The notes below the pieces were generated by a model that worked only from the letters and a program-made list of their open reading frames with translations, was not told the origin of the DNA and did not search any database. A stretch of 64,000 bases of DNA from Spirosoma sp. 48-14 (lineage in GTDB: Bacteria > Bacteroidota > Bacteroidia > Cytophagales > Spirosomataceae), in the NCBI RefSeq assembly GCF_001898575.1, contig NZ_MKUD01000072.1:76576-140575 (forward strand). Reading direction: 5' to 3'. The position numbers and the translations under genes were made by a program. This document shows positions 32,531 to 40,034 of this stretch, in pieces (position 1 is the stretch's first letter; every line of letters begins with the position of its first letter).

Positions 32531-32923
32531 TTAACTCCCAACAATTTCTCTGAGCTTCTCCATTAAGCCGTCCCAAAGGTCTTTCAACTCTTCTTCATCG
32601 GTTGTACTGGAGTAATCGGTAATGCGTAAAAATGTCGATTGAGTCAGTTCGCTCTGGTCCACCCGGAAATCTACATAATTATTATCGGAGCCTTCATCGT
32701 CTGTATCCAGAAACTCGAAGCGCACACCCTTGTTCTGCCGCATCGACACCTGCCTGGCTATATGACTTTCGTTATCCCATTGAAAATCGAACCGCTGCTC
32801 AGGCATGGTATTGACTTTAGTAGCAAACCACTGCGACAGGCCAGATGCTGTGCTAATATAAGGGAACAGCATTTTGGGGGAGGCCCGGAGTTCATACTCG
32901 GCGACGAATTTATATTTCTCCAT
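32531..32923 (-). CDS. START/SRPBCC-like domain protein
   Basis: A 130-residue protein. The pattern EYELRASPKMLFPYISTASGLSQWFA at the N-terminus and the terminal helix LKDLWDGLMEKLREIVGS fit the helix-grip (START/AHSA1-like) fold, which binds a hydrophobic ligand. Bacteroidota have many such single-domain proteins of unknown ligand. It has a good promoter at 32954-32986. Confidence 0.75.
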   Translation of the reverse strand: MEKYKFVAEYELRASPKMLFPYISTASGLSQWFATKVNTMPEQRFDFQWDNESHIARQVSMRQNKGVRFEFLDTDDEGSDNNYVDFRVDQSELTQSTFLRITDYSSTTDEEELKDLWDGLMEKLREIVGS

Positions 32924-32953
32924 AATTTTTTACCATAGAAAAGGGGTCGTTGG

Positions 32954-32986
32954 CAAAGGTAAACGATTTTTTTTTCGAAAGTCAAC
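32954..32986 (-). promoter_or_regulatory. promoter for the START-like gene
   Basis: On the minus strand, TACCTTTG (32954-32961) with GTTG about 21 bases upstream (32983-32986). It lies back to back with the tRNA promoter. Confidence 0.6.
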
Positions 32987-32993
32987 GTCCTTT

Positions 32994-33024
32994 TTTGCAT
33001 TAAGTCAATTTTTCCCTACTTTTG
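32994..33024 (+). promoter_or_regulatory. consensus promoter for tRNA-Met
   Basis: TTTG (32994-32997), a 19-base spacer, then TACTTTTG (33017-33024). This is a full match to the Bacteroidota consensus TTTG-N19-TAnnTTTG, the best in the window. Confidence 0.75.
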
Positions 33025-33037
33025 TGGCATCAAATCC

Positions 33038-33111
33038 GGCGGGGTAGCTCAGATGGTTAGAGCGTAGGATTCATAACCCTAAGGTCGGCAGTTCGATCCT
33101 GCTCCCCGCTA
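33038..33111 (+). tRNA. tRNA-Met (anticodon CAT)
   Basis: All arms fold in the standard layout: acceptor GGCGGGG/CCCCGCT (first pair G-U), D stem GCTC/GAGC, anticodon loop TTCATAA with CAT at 33072-33074, and T arm with TTCGATC. The first acceptor pair argues for an elongator rather than an initiator, which normally has an unpaired 1-72. The anticodon stem TAGGA/CCCTA has an A-C mismatch next to the loop. A tRNA-Ile with lysidine cannot be fully excluded. CCA is not encoded. Confidence 0.93.
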
Positions 33112-33117
33112 CTTACA

Positions 33118-33156
33118 GAAGGCCTAATTAGTTGTAAAATAACTAGTTAGGCCTTC
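33118..33156. terminator. terminator after tRNA-Met
   Basis: A 16-bp stem with one mismatch (33118-33133 with 33141-33156, GAAGGCCTAA.../...TTAGGCCTTC), followed by TTCATTTAT. Confidence 0.8.
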
Positions 33157-33714
33157 TTCATTTATCACCGTAAAACGGATTAGCCTATGGAATTAACGTA
33201 CCTATCGCTCACTAAAGTAATGACAATCAATAAGAAGTGGTTTAAACATAGTTGAACGTCCGAACAGCCAATTTTTCACCATACCCGCTGCCCGCGTGTG
33301 GCCTAATCCGATTACTTAGGTGTTGTTGTACAGAGAAAACGTCGACTCGGGTCAAGCCGACGTTTAATGATTTCACGTACAATCTATGCTCCAAATAATA
33401 GAGGCCTTTTTGTTGGATAGAGGGAAGGCAGAAAGCATTTATCCATCTGTCAATAACAGTACCATATTAGTTAGATTTCTATAGTTTATTAACCTATTGA
33501 TTAATCGGCCTATTCACAAAAAAGGCCTGAACTAGTAGCCCAGGCTTTTCCGATTCTATCCACACTATTAGGAATCGAAATTAGTCGACGCCTAGTTCAA
33601 CCCAGACTTTCGCCTGAAGGTTGTAACAAGATACTTACATTTGACAGGCAAATACCGTCAGGATTATTTTGTTTATTATTCGGTTTTTCAGACTGAATTC
33701 CAGACTCATTAGGA
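33157..33714. other. intergenic region with hairpins only
   Basis: Two imperfect hairpins stand out: 33337-33365 (AAACGTCG/CGACGTTT outer stem) and about 33518-33548 (AAAAGGCCTG with CAGGCTTTT). No gene or recognised RNA was seen. Confidence 0.45.
33337..33365. terminator. isolated terminator-like hairpin
   Basis: A stem of 13 positions with two mismatches around loop GGT. On the plus side it is followed by AATGATTT. No gene ends nearby, so it may mark an unrecognised small transcript. Confidence 0.35.
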
Positions 33715-34023
33715 TTGGTTATCCATCCGCAGGTTTTTTCGTCGGTATATGATTCTTACCCTATCCCCGCTACGTCAGTATCGTCGTCTTTCACCTCCTC
33801 TTCATCGTCCTCCCCAACAACGATTAACTACTTCCTAACCATATACTTAGTAAAAAATGGAGAGGTGATTCGGATGCGTATTCAGAACAATTCAATCTCG
33901 ACATCGAATGCTACTGTACAAATAATGGATATGCTGACTTTTAATGAAGGCGACGTGATTCGTATTAAAATCGCACACAATTACTCAGCAGCAGCCGGTT
34001 TATTTGCAACAATTCATCGTTAA
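33715..34023 (+). pseudogene. 5'-truncated fragment resembling a C1q/TNF-like jelly-roll domain
   Basis: The 102-codon frame opens only at a TTG and has no signal peptide or proper N-terminus. From about residue 38 it reads YFLTIYLVKNGEVIRMRIQN, then ATVQIMDMLTFNEGDVIRIK and AGLFATIHR. This is the strand pattern of the second half of C1q/TNF-like domains (YLVKNG, L..GD.I.I, F...). The first half is absent, so a truncated gene is likelier than an intact one; a small intact protein is the alternative. Confidence 0.4.
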
Positions 34024-34197
34024 GCTTGCCAGCAGGGCAAATCTTGTATCTTAACTACAGGATAAGCGTAGTTGTTACTAATAGTTTATATTGGGATTAA
34101 ACTTTCTTTTTGCTAGTCGGTTTCGCTATTACAGTTAATAACGTATGGCTTATAGAGTACCTATTAAACTTTAAAGCTGTACCTGTTTTTGTTTAGT

Positions 34198-35499
34198 ATG
34201 ATGCAGCAAATCGATACACTGGAAACCAATCCTCCCCAACCGTCTCCATTAGCCCCGATTGCGGCTTACTTACTCGCCAAACGGGAAGTTATCTTTAACA
34301 CCTGGAGAACGCGAATCGAAAACGATCGACTGGCATTACCCACAGCAGCCACGCTGGCCCGCGATGAGTTTAACGATCAAATTCCTCTGATTCTCGATGC
34401 CCTGGATTGCCGACTACTCGGTCGACCTGAAGAATCGTCGCCTTTTGAGAAGGCTAAAGAACATGGACTACATCGTTGGCAAAAAGGATATTCACTTACC
34501 GAACTGCTACAGGAACTGGCTCATTTGCACCAGCTTCTGGTACATGAGCTTGAACTTTTCGTCTCAACTTCCTCAACAATAGCCGCCATTGCTCTCACAC
34601 AGGCTTTTGGGCATATCAACACGCTCATGCTGGAAGTTATTCAGGGGAGTACGGTACAGTTTGATGAATTACAACGGCAGGAAGCATCCCAGCGTGCCGC
34701 CAAACTCCAGCAGGCGCTAGCATCGCTCAATGAATTAAGTCAGCAACGGGGCGAAGTACTCCGAACGGCTACCCATGACCTTCGTAGTTATTACGGTCTT
34801 ATACGCAATGCTGCCTGGCTTCTCGATCAGCCAGGAACGGAAGAAGAACAGGCGCAATGGCGAGGTATGTGGCAGCGAAACCTAGACAATGCAGCGACGT
34901 TACTGACCGAGTTGATGGATCTGGCCCGTTTGGAAGCCGGTCAGGAAACGATGCAGTTAGACTCATTCGATGCGGGGGAATTGCTCCGGCAGATTGCTCA
35001 AAGTGTGCAACCTATTGTGCAACAGCAGCAGGTACAACTGGAGTGGGCAGGACCTGATACGCTAGTAGTTGAAGGCGATAAAACCAAAGTTCAGCGTATC
35101 ATTCATAACTTGCTCATCAATGCCCTTAATCATACGCCAACCGGATTAATTACCCTTAGCTGGAGCAGAGAGGGCAATTTTCGTTGGGTGATAAGCGTTC
35201 AGGACACCGGCCCTGGATTGCCACCCGATGTTGTTAAGGAACTGGGTCAGTTTCTCCTGCCAACAGCCGACTCTACAGCCGTATTTCAGCGTCCGTCACC
35301 TAACGATCCCTCTGGCGACAAAACACGAGAAGAACAGGTCACACACCTCCCAACACAATCCAAAGGAGAAGGCATTGGCCTCATAATCGTCAAACGCCTT
35401 TGCGAGCTATTGCACGCTACTATGGACATTGAAACCAGACCGTCTGTGGGCACAATCTTCCGAATTATTTTTCCGATGCATTATCCTAATAACCAGTAA
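34198..35499 (+). CDS. soluble sensor histidine kinase with RsbR-N-like input domain
   Basis: A 433-residue protein without membrane segments. Residues about 15-150 form a helical globin-like region (RHxWQKGYSLTELLQELAHLHQLL pattern) similar to RsbRD/RsbT-co-antagonist N-terminal domains. A short coiled coil follows, then a HisKA domain with THDLRSYYGLI (phospho-His near 193) and a HATPase domain with N box IIHNLLINALNHT, DTGPGLP and GEGIGLIIVKR. No response regulator is adjacent. The first ATG (34198) is used; the frame opens at a TTG nine bases earlier. Confidence 0.87.
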   Translation: MMQQIDTLETNPPQPSPLAPIAAYLLAKREVIFNTWRTRIENDRLALPTAATLARDEFNDQIPLILDALDCRLLGRPEESSPFEKAKEHGLHRWQKGYSLTELLQELAHLHQLLVHELELFVSTSSTIAAIALTQAFGHINTLMLEVIQGSTVQFDELQRQEASQRAAKLQQALASLNELSQQRGEVLRTATHDLRSYYGLIRNAAWLLDQPGTEEEQAQWRGMWQRNLDNAATLLTELMDLARLEAGQETMQLDSFDAGELLRQIAQSVQPIVQQQQVQLEWAGPDTLVVEGDKTKVQRIIHNLLINALNHTPTGLITLSWSREGNFRWVISVQDTGPGLPPDVVKELGQFLLPTADSTAVFQRPSPNDPSGDKTREEQVTHLPTQSKGEGIGLIIVKRLCELLHATMDIETRPSVGTIFRIIFPMHYPNNQ

Positions 35500-35571
35500 A
35501 TCGTTACTACTAAACAGGCCCATTATCGGATTGAACTTGTTTCGAAAAGGGGCCTGTTTAGTGGTAACGAT
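35500..35571. terminator. bidirectional terminator between the kinase and the lipoprotein gene
   Basis: Two 22-base arms (35500-35521 and 35550-35571) pair fully except for one G-U, around a 28-base loop. It fills exactly the space between the two convergent stop codons. Confidence 0.75.
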
Positions 35572-36129
35572 CTACTGCACAACGACTGTAAAATCGGTAT
35601 CCAGATCGGACGTACCGGGTGTTGCCTGACCGTTTTTTGCGTTGGGCTGGTGGCGTAATACGACCTTGAGCTTACCAGATCCAGCCGATCCGGTTTTGAT
35701 CTCAGTAGTCAGACCAATGGGATAAGGACCCGGTGCCGGATTCGTATCTTTATCGGTTAGTGTAATGGTTAACAGGCTGGCGGGAGTTGGCGTATAGACG
35801 AACAGGTGCTCGTTGGCTTTCTCTTTGATTTCGGTGGTAGCATCCAATGCGGGAGTTTTGGTTTTATCCAGTAAAGAAATTACCCCCGTATAGATGGTAT
35901 TAGCTTTAAGGTTCAGCGTTGCCTTACTAAAATCAGCCGTCGTGTTCAGGTTCTCGACCGTAGCCGTTACTACGTCATTTGAGTTAGCTTTGTTGGTCAG
36001 GGTCAGAGTAGCCGTGGTAATCGCTTCGTTATCATCAGTTGGGGCTACATTTTGTTCGCCATTGTTACAACTCGTTACCAGCACTAGGAAGCTGACAACA
36101 CTAAGCAGCAGGGTGTTCACTCGGTTCAT
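35572..36129 (-). CDS. lipoprotein paired with a TonB-dependent receptor
   Basis: A 185-residue lipoprotein (lipobox LVLVTSCNNG, Cys near residue 21). The mature part is beta-rich and T/N-rich, with TATLTLTNKANSNDVVTATVENL and IEIKEKANEHLFVYTP-like strands, ending SDLDTDFTVVVQ. I do not recognise the family with certainty. Small lipoproteins of this kind often follow receptor genes in Bacteroidota, and it lies 43 bases downstream of the receptor in the same direction. It may bind the receptor's ligand at the cell surface or in the periplasm. Confidence 0.7.
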   Translation of the reverse strand: MNRVNTLLLSVVSFLVLVTSCNNGEQNVAPTDDNEAITTATLTLTNKANSNDVVTATVENLNTTADFSKATLNLKANTIYTGVISLLDKTKTPALDATTEIKEKANEHLFVYTPTPASLLTITLTDKDTNPAPGPYPIGLTTEIKTGSAGSGKLKVVLRHQPNAKNGQATPGTSDLDTDFTVVVQ

Positions 36130-36172
36130 AACTTAGAGAATTTATTAATTATAGATAGGTTGTATTCTGCAT

Positions 36173-38569
36173 TCACTCCCCTTTACTACTTGTCAGGGGT
36201 AGTTTGATCCTGATCATGATCGATCGGCCAGGTTCGTCAGCGAAATACCGAAACCGATTCAGGTAGTCCCGATAAGCCACATTGGCCAGGTTCGTCCCAC
36301 TCAGGCTTACAGTCATTGTCTGCTGGCCAACCTGGGCAGCAAACCCCAGTTCGGCACCAACCAGAAAATAGGCCGGTGGCGGTGCAGCAAAATCGCCGGT
36401 AAAAATGATCTGTCCGTTTTCCTGTCGGGTCGTTACTGCGGGCGCCCGGTTTTGACGGGCAACGTATAACCCACTCAAAGACAGGTATAAATTCGAGAGA
36501 CTACCCCATTTAGGCCACTCATAGCGCAGGCTATTATCCGACCGATTGGGCGGGATAAACACGAGGTAGGCATGCTCCGTCTGGTTGTAGGCAAAGAGGA
36601 GCGAATTTTTTGTTGTCAGCGCTAATCGATCAGTTAGCTTATAAGTTAGTGAAGCATCCAGTCCACGGAATGTGGCCCTTACCTGTGTATAGGTATAGGC
36701 AGGAAAGGCTCCGCGCTGCCGAATAATGGGTACTGAATCTGGCTTCAGGTAGATGTAGTTGTTAATGAGGTTATTATACACACCAACCTCTCCGCTCAGC
36801 CGCTTACCAGCGTAGGCCAGTACCAGATTTCCGTTCAGGGCTTGTTCGGGCCGAAGATTTGGGTTTCCCCGTTCATACGCCACGGCACTCTGGTGCAGCC
36901 CATTCGAGTACAGATCGGCTACATTAGGAGCCCGCCAGGCGGTACTCAAGTTAGCCGTCACTGTAAGATCCGAACGAAGCTCGCAGGCAAGTCCCAGCGA
37001 ACCGTTCACATTTTGCCAATTGTGGGTTTCAGCATACGTTCGCTTAGTGGCGTCATCCAGGAAATAAGCCCGCAGCCACCGATAATCATACCGTAGCCCT
37101 GCTTCGAGTGTCCAATTTCCAACGGCATACCGCTCAATGGCAAACAGGCCCGCTCCATAGTTCCGGAAGTTGGGAATCAGAAATAGGTACTGGCGTATAT
37201 TACCCTGGGTTAGCCCATTGAAGCCTATACTTCCCGACCACTGCCCCCCCGCTTTGGACTTGACAGGTGCCTGCTCCCAAACCAGATCGACTGATTGCGA
37301 TACCAGTTTAAGGTATAGCTCCGGGGTGAGCGCCCCACTGAACGACACATAATCGTATTCACGACGTTGATTTTGCTGCCAGGCATAGGTTGCTGTAAGC
37401 TCCCCTCCCCGACCCGTATGCCAGTACGATCGAACTTTCAGCAAATCGTGCTGCACATCCTGATAAGGTCGACTCAGGTCGTACGAAAACCCCGGTTTTA
37501 CCAAAGGTTCGGGTCGCTGAATAGCGGCATACAGATCGGCCAGGCTACTCACCTGCGCCCCCGTAAACAATCCTATTTTCGTATCAAACTGGCTGTAAAA
37601 CACTTCCGTACCCCATCGGCGGTGATCGTAGTGCAAATCGCCAGAGAAATTAGTTTCATGATAGCTTGTATTCTCCAGGTAATAATTTGGCGTACGGACA
37701 TAACCCGATCGTTTAAGCGTTCCCTGTAACCGCCAGCTCAGGCCGGGTAATTTTTTCGCAAACGCCCCTTCTATCAGGCCCGATACTACCCCCAATCCGC
37801 CGTTGGTGGCTCCCACTAGATTGATTTCTCCAGCCACTCCCGGCCGGGTAGGCATGGATTTGGGTTCTACCAGAATGACACCCCCGATCGCGTCTGACCC
37901 ATACCGAATACTGGCAGCCCCTTTTATCACCGTTAGTCGAGAAGCCAGAAATTGATCTACCTGTGGAGCATGTTCTGTCCCCCACTGCTGATCTTCCTGC
38001 CGGATACCATTATTCAGAATAATAATCCGGTTGCTGTAAAGGCCATGAATCACCGGCTTGGAAATGCTCGGCCCTGTCTGGATGGAATACAAACCCGTCA
38101 GCGTCTTCAGGCTCTCTCCCAGTGATTGCCCCCGTGTTTGGTCTAGTGCCGCCCCCGACAGACTACTCTGGGTTTGGAGTAACTGCTGGGCTTCGGAACG
38201 ATGTTCTGAGATAACAACCTCCTGTAATGTCCGGCTATCGGCAACTAACTGAACGGGCTGGAGAATCAGCGTTGAATCTGTATTCACCACTATGGGCATA
38301 CTAACCGACTTATAACCGATGTATTGATATTCTACCGTGTATTGCCCTTTACAGAGCGCAGATAAGCGAAAAATGCCCGTTGTATCGGTCGTAGCCCCCG
38401 TTTTTAACTCCCGTACGTAAACGGTGGCCCCTACCAAGGGTTGCTGGTTCTCATTGGCCAGAATCTTACCCTGAACGCTCCCCTGACACGCAATGGTTTG
38501 CGCCCAGAGCGTATGACTACCCACTGCAAGTCCAACCAGTACGACACTTAATTTCCAGCAACGATGCAT
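36173..38569 (-). CDS. TonB-dependent outer-membrane receptor
   Basis: A 798-residue receptor. After the signal peptide (ending TLWAQ) comes a carboxypeptidase-regulatory-like domain (GSVQGKILANENQQPLVGATVYVRE, about 30-115). The plug follows (LQEVVISEHR, GESLKTLTGLYSIQTGPSIS, GIRQEDQQWGTEHAPQVDQF, VIKGAASIRYGSDAIGGVI), then a 22-strand barrel ending RSIMIRIKLPL. The ligand is unknown: the QQWGTEHAP segment is seen in several Bacteroidota receptors, and a dyad upstream hints at metal control. The frame starts with a GTG at 38575; ATG 38569 is preferred. Confidence 0.9.
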   Translation of the reverse strand: MHRCWKLSVVLVGLAVGSHTLWAQTIACQGSVQGKILANENQQPLVGATVYVRELKTGATTDTTGIFRLSALCKGQYTVEYQYIGYKSVSMPIVVNTDSTLILQPVQLVADSRTLQEVVISEHRSEAQQLLQTQSSLSGAALDQTRGQSLGESLKTLTGLYSIQTGPSISKPVIHGLYSNRIIILNNGIRQEDQQWGTEHAPQVDQFLASRLTVIKGAASIRYGSDAIGGVILVEPKSMPTRPGVAGEINLVGATNGGLGVVSGLIEGAFAKKLPGLSWRLQGTLKRSGYVRTPNYYLENTSYHETNFSGDLHYDHRRWGTEVFYSQFDTKIGLFTGAQVSSLADLYAAIQRPEPLVKPGFSYDLSRPYQDVQHDLLKVRSYWHTGRGGELTATYAWQQNQRREYDYVSFSGALTPELYLKLVSQSVDLVWEQAPVKSKAGGQWSGSIGFNGLTQGNIRQYLFLIPNFRNYGAGLFAIERYAVGNWTLEAGLRYDYRWLRAYFLDDATKRTYAETHNWQNVNGSLGLACELRSDLTVTANLSTAWRAPNVADLYSNGLHQSAVAYERGNPNLRPEQALNGNLVLAYAGKRLSGEVGVYNNLINNYIYLKPDSVPIIRQRGAFPAYTYTQVRATFRGLDASLTYKLTDRLALTTKNSLLFAYNQTEHAYLVFIPPNRSDNSLRYEWPKWGSLSNLYLSLSGLYVARQNRAPAVTTRQENGQIIFTGDFAAPPPAYFLVGAELGFAAQVGQQTMTVSLSGTNLANVAYRDYLNRFRYFADEPGRSIMIRIKLPLTSSKGE

Positions 38570-38616
38570 GCCCACAATTCAGGTTGTATACTCTTCCCTA
38601 ATTCGGCTGCAATTTA

Positions 38617-38631
38617 TGCAACAACGTTGCA
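38617..38631 (-). promoter_or_regulatory. dyad operator candidate upstream of the TonB receptor
   Basis: TGCAACAACGTTGCA is a perfect 6-3-6 inverted repeat about 48 bases before the receptor ATG, with a further TGCAA at 38608. Its form would suit a Fur-family (for example zinc-sensing) repressor, but this is inference. Confidence 0.4.
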
Positions 38632-38724
38632 ATTAAAAAACAACTTGGCTTAAAAGCTTCATTTTTTAATCGCAGGCAAGCCATTTTAATCGCCAGTACT
38701 AGCTTATACCCCTGTAAAAACGTC

Positions 38725-38751
38725 AAGCCGCCCCGAAAATCGGGACGGCTT
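38725..38751 (-). terminator. terminator of holA
   Basis: A 12-bp stem with one mismatch (AAGCCGCCCCGA/TCGGGACGGCTT) and loop AAA. On the minus strand it is followed by GACGTTTTTAC. Confidence 0.6.
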
Positions 38752-38761
38752 TAGCTGAAAC

Positions 38762-38823
38762 GTAACGCGGGTGGAAACCCGCGCCATATACATCTACAAA
38801 GCGCGGGTTTCCACCCGCGTTAC
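38762..38823. repeat. GC-rich REPIN-like inverted doublet
   Basis: Two perfect 23-base arms (38762-38784 and 38801-38823) in inverted orientation around a 16-base spacer. Each arm is itself a hairpin: CGCGGGTGGAAACCCGCG on the left and CGCGGGTTTCCACCCGCG on the right. The element ends 8 bases before the holA stop. Confidence 0.8.
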
Positions 38824-38830
38824 CCTGAGC

Positions 38831-39865
38831 TCAATGCAGAATATCGAATACCAATTCCCGGAGAATATCCCGTTCACTCATCGTTGGGGCGTCAATGCCC
38901 TTGCTCTGCGCATCGGCCCGACGGATGGCGTTAATCACGGAAGCCACTTTAGCAAGGGGAAAGGTTCGGGCCGCTGACAGATAATCTTTCACAAAAAATG
39001 GATTGACACCCAGCAGGGAGGCCAGCCCTTTATCCGTCTGATCCTTGGACGCCTGCACCATCAATACTTTACTGAAATAGCCGAATAACTGCGCCAGAAT
39101 CACGACCAAGGGGTTATCTTTCGGATTGTGTCCAAAATAGTCAACGATCTGGTTGGCCTTTACGACATCGCGCTGGGCAAGTGCTTTCTGAAGTTCAAAG
39201 ACATTATATTCCTTGCTGATACCGACCAGCCGTTCGACAGTGGCAGCCGAAATCTCTTCGCCTACATGCAGGTTGATCATCATTTTGTCGATCTCACCTG
39301 CCAGCCGTTTCAGGTCGTTACCGATATGATCAGCCAGGAGTTGACAGGCTTTAGGGCTTATTTTAGCCCCCTGTTCACGACAGTACTCACCCACCCAATC
39401 GGGCACTTTGTTGTCATATAATTTCTTTACGCCCAACAACTTACCTTTTGTCCCGAAGGCTTTCACCCACGACTTACGCTCGTCGAGGCCGGGTTTACCA
39501 TCCTCTTTAACATAACATACCATCAGAATGGTACTTGGCAACGGATTAAGCGCATAGTCTTCCAGTAAGGTTTGTGCTGACTTATCGCCCAACCCTCCCA
39601 TTTGCTGGGCTTCCTTCACCAGCACCAACTGACGCTCGGCCATAAACGGATACCGACGGGCGTAATTCAGCACGGCTCCCACATCGGTATCTTTACCAAA
39701 CAACACGAACTGATTGAAACCTCGCTCGGCAACCGGAACGGCTACCTTTTCGAGTTCGTCGGCAATTCGATCAATATAATACGGCTCGTCGCCATGAATG
39801 AGGTAAACGGGGGCAATCCGCTTGTTGCGGATGTCTTTTAATAGGGTATCAACGGCAGCAATCAA
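38831..39865 (-). CDS. holA: DNA polymerase III subunit delta
   Basis: The clamp-loader subunit that opens the sliding clamp. The 344-residue protein has the typical N-terminus (VYLIHGDEPYYIDRIADELEK), the LPSTILMVCYVKEDGK region, helical QLLADHIGNDLKRLAGEIDKMM (residues about 178-199), and the C-terminal collar domain (FPLAKVASVINAIRRADAQSKG). Normal length. No relation to its neighbours. Confidence 0.9.
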   Translation of the reverse strand: MIAAVDTLLKDIRNKRIAPVYLIHGDEPYYIDRIADELEKVAVPVAERGFNQFVLFGKDTDVGAVLNYARRYPFMAERQLVLVKEAQQMGGLGDKSAQTLLEDYALNPLPSTILMVCYVKEDGKPGLDERKSWVKAFGTKGKLLGVKKLYDNKVPDWVGEYCREQGAKISPKACQLLADHIGNDLKRLAGEIDKMMINLHVGEEISAATVERLVGISKEYNVFELQKALAQRDVVKANQIVDYFGHNPKDNPLVVILAQLFGYFSKVLMVQASKDQTDKGLASLLGVNPFFVKDYLSAARTFPLAKVASVINAIRRADAQSKGIDAPTMSERDILRELVFDILH

Positions 39866-40034
39866 TCTTTACTAAATGTTATGGTTCGTGGTGTGCTCGC
39901 CCAACTGGAAGCAGACCATCTGACAAAAGTAAGGGTTTAAGCCACTATCCGATACGCCTGCCTCAGGTATTGATTGGATGATCACTACAGCCACCTAATC
40001 TCTATTGATAACCAACAGTCTTTCTTGGAACCTC

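Noticed and set aside
34198..35499. Idea that the histidine kinase forms a two-component pair with a neighbour
   Set aside because: No receiver domain is encoded within several kilobases on either side; it must be an orphan or act with a distant partner.
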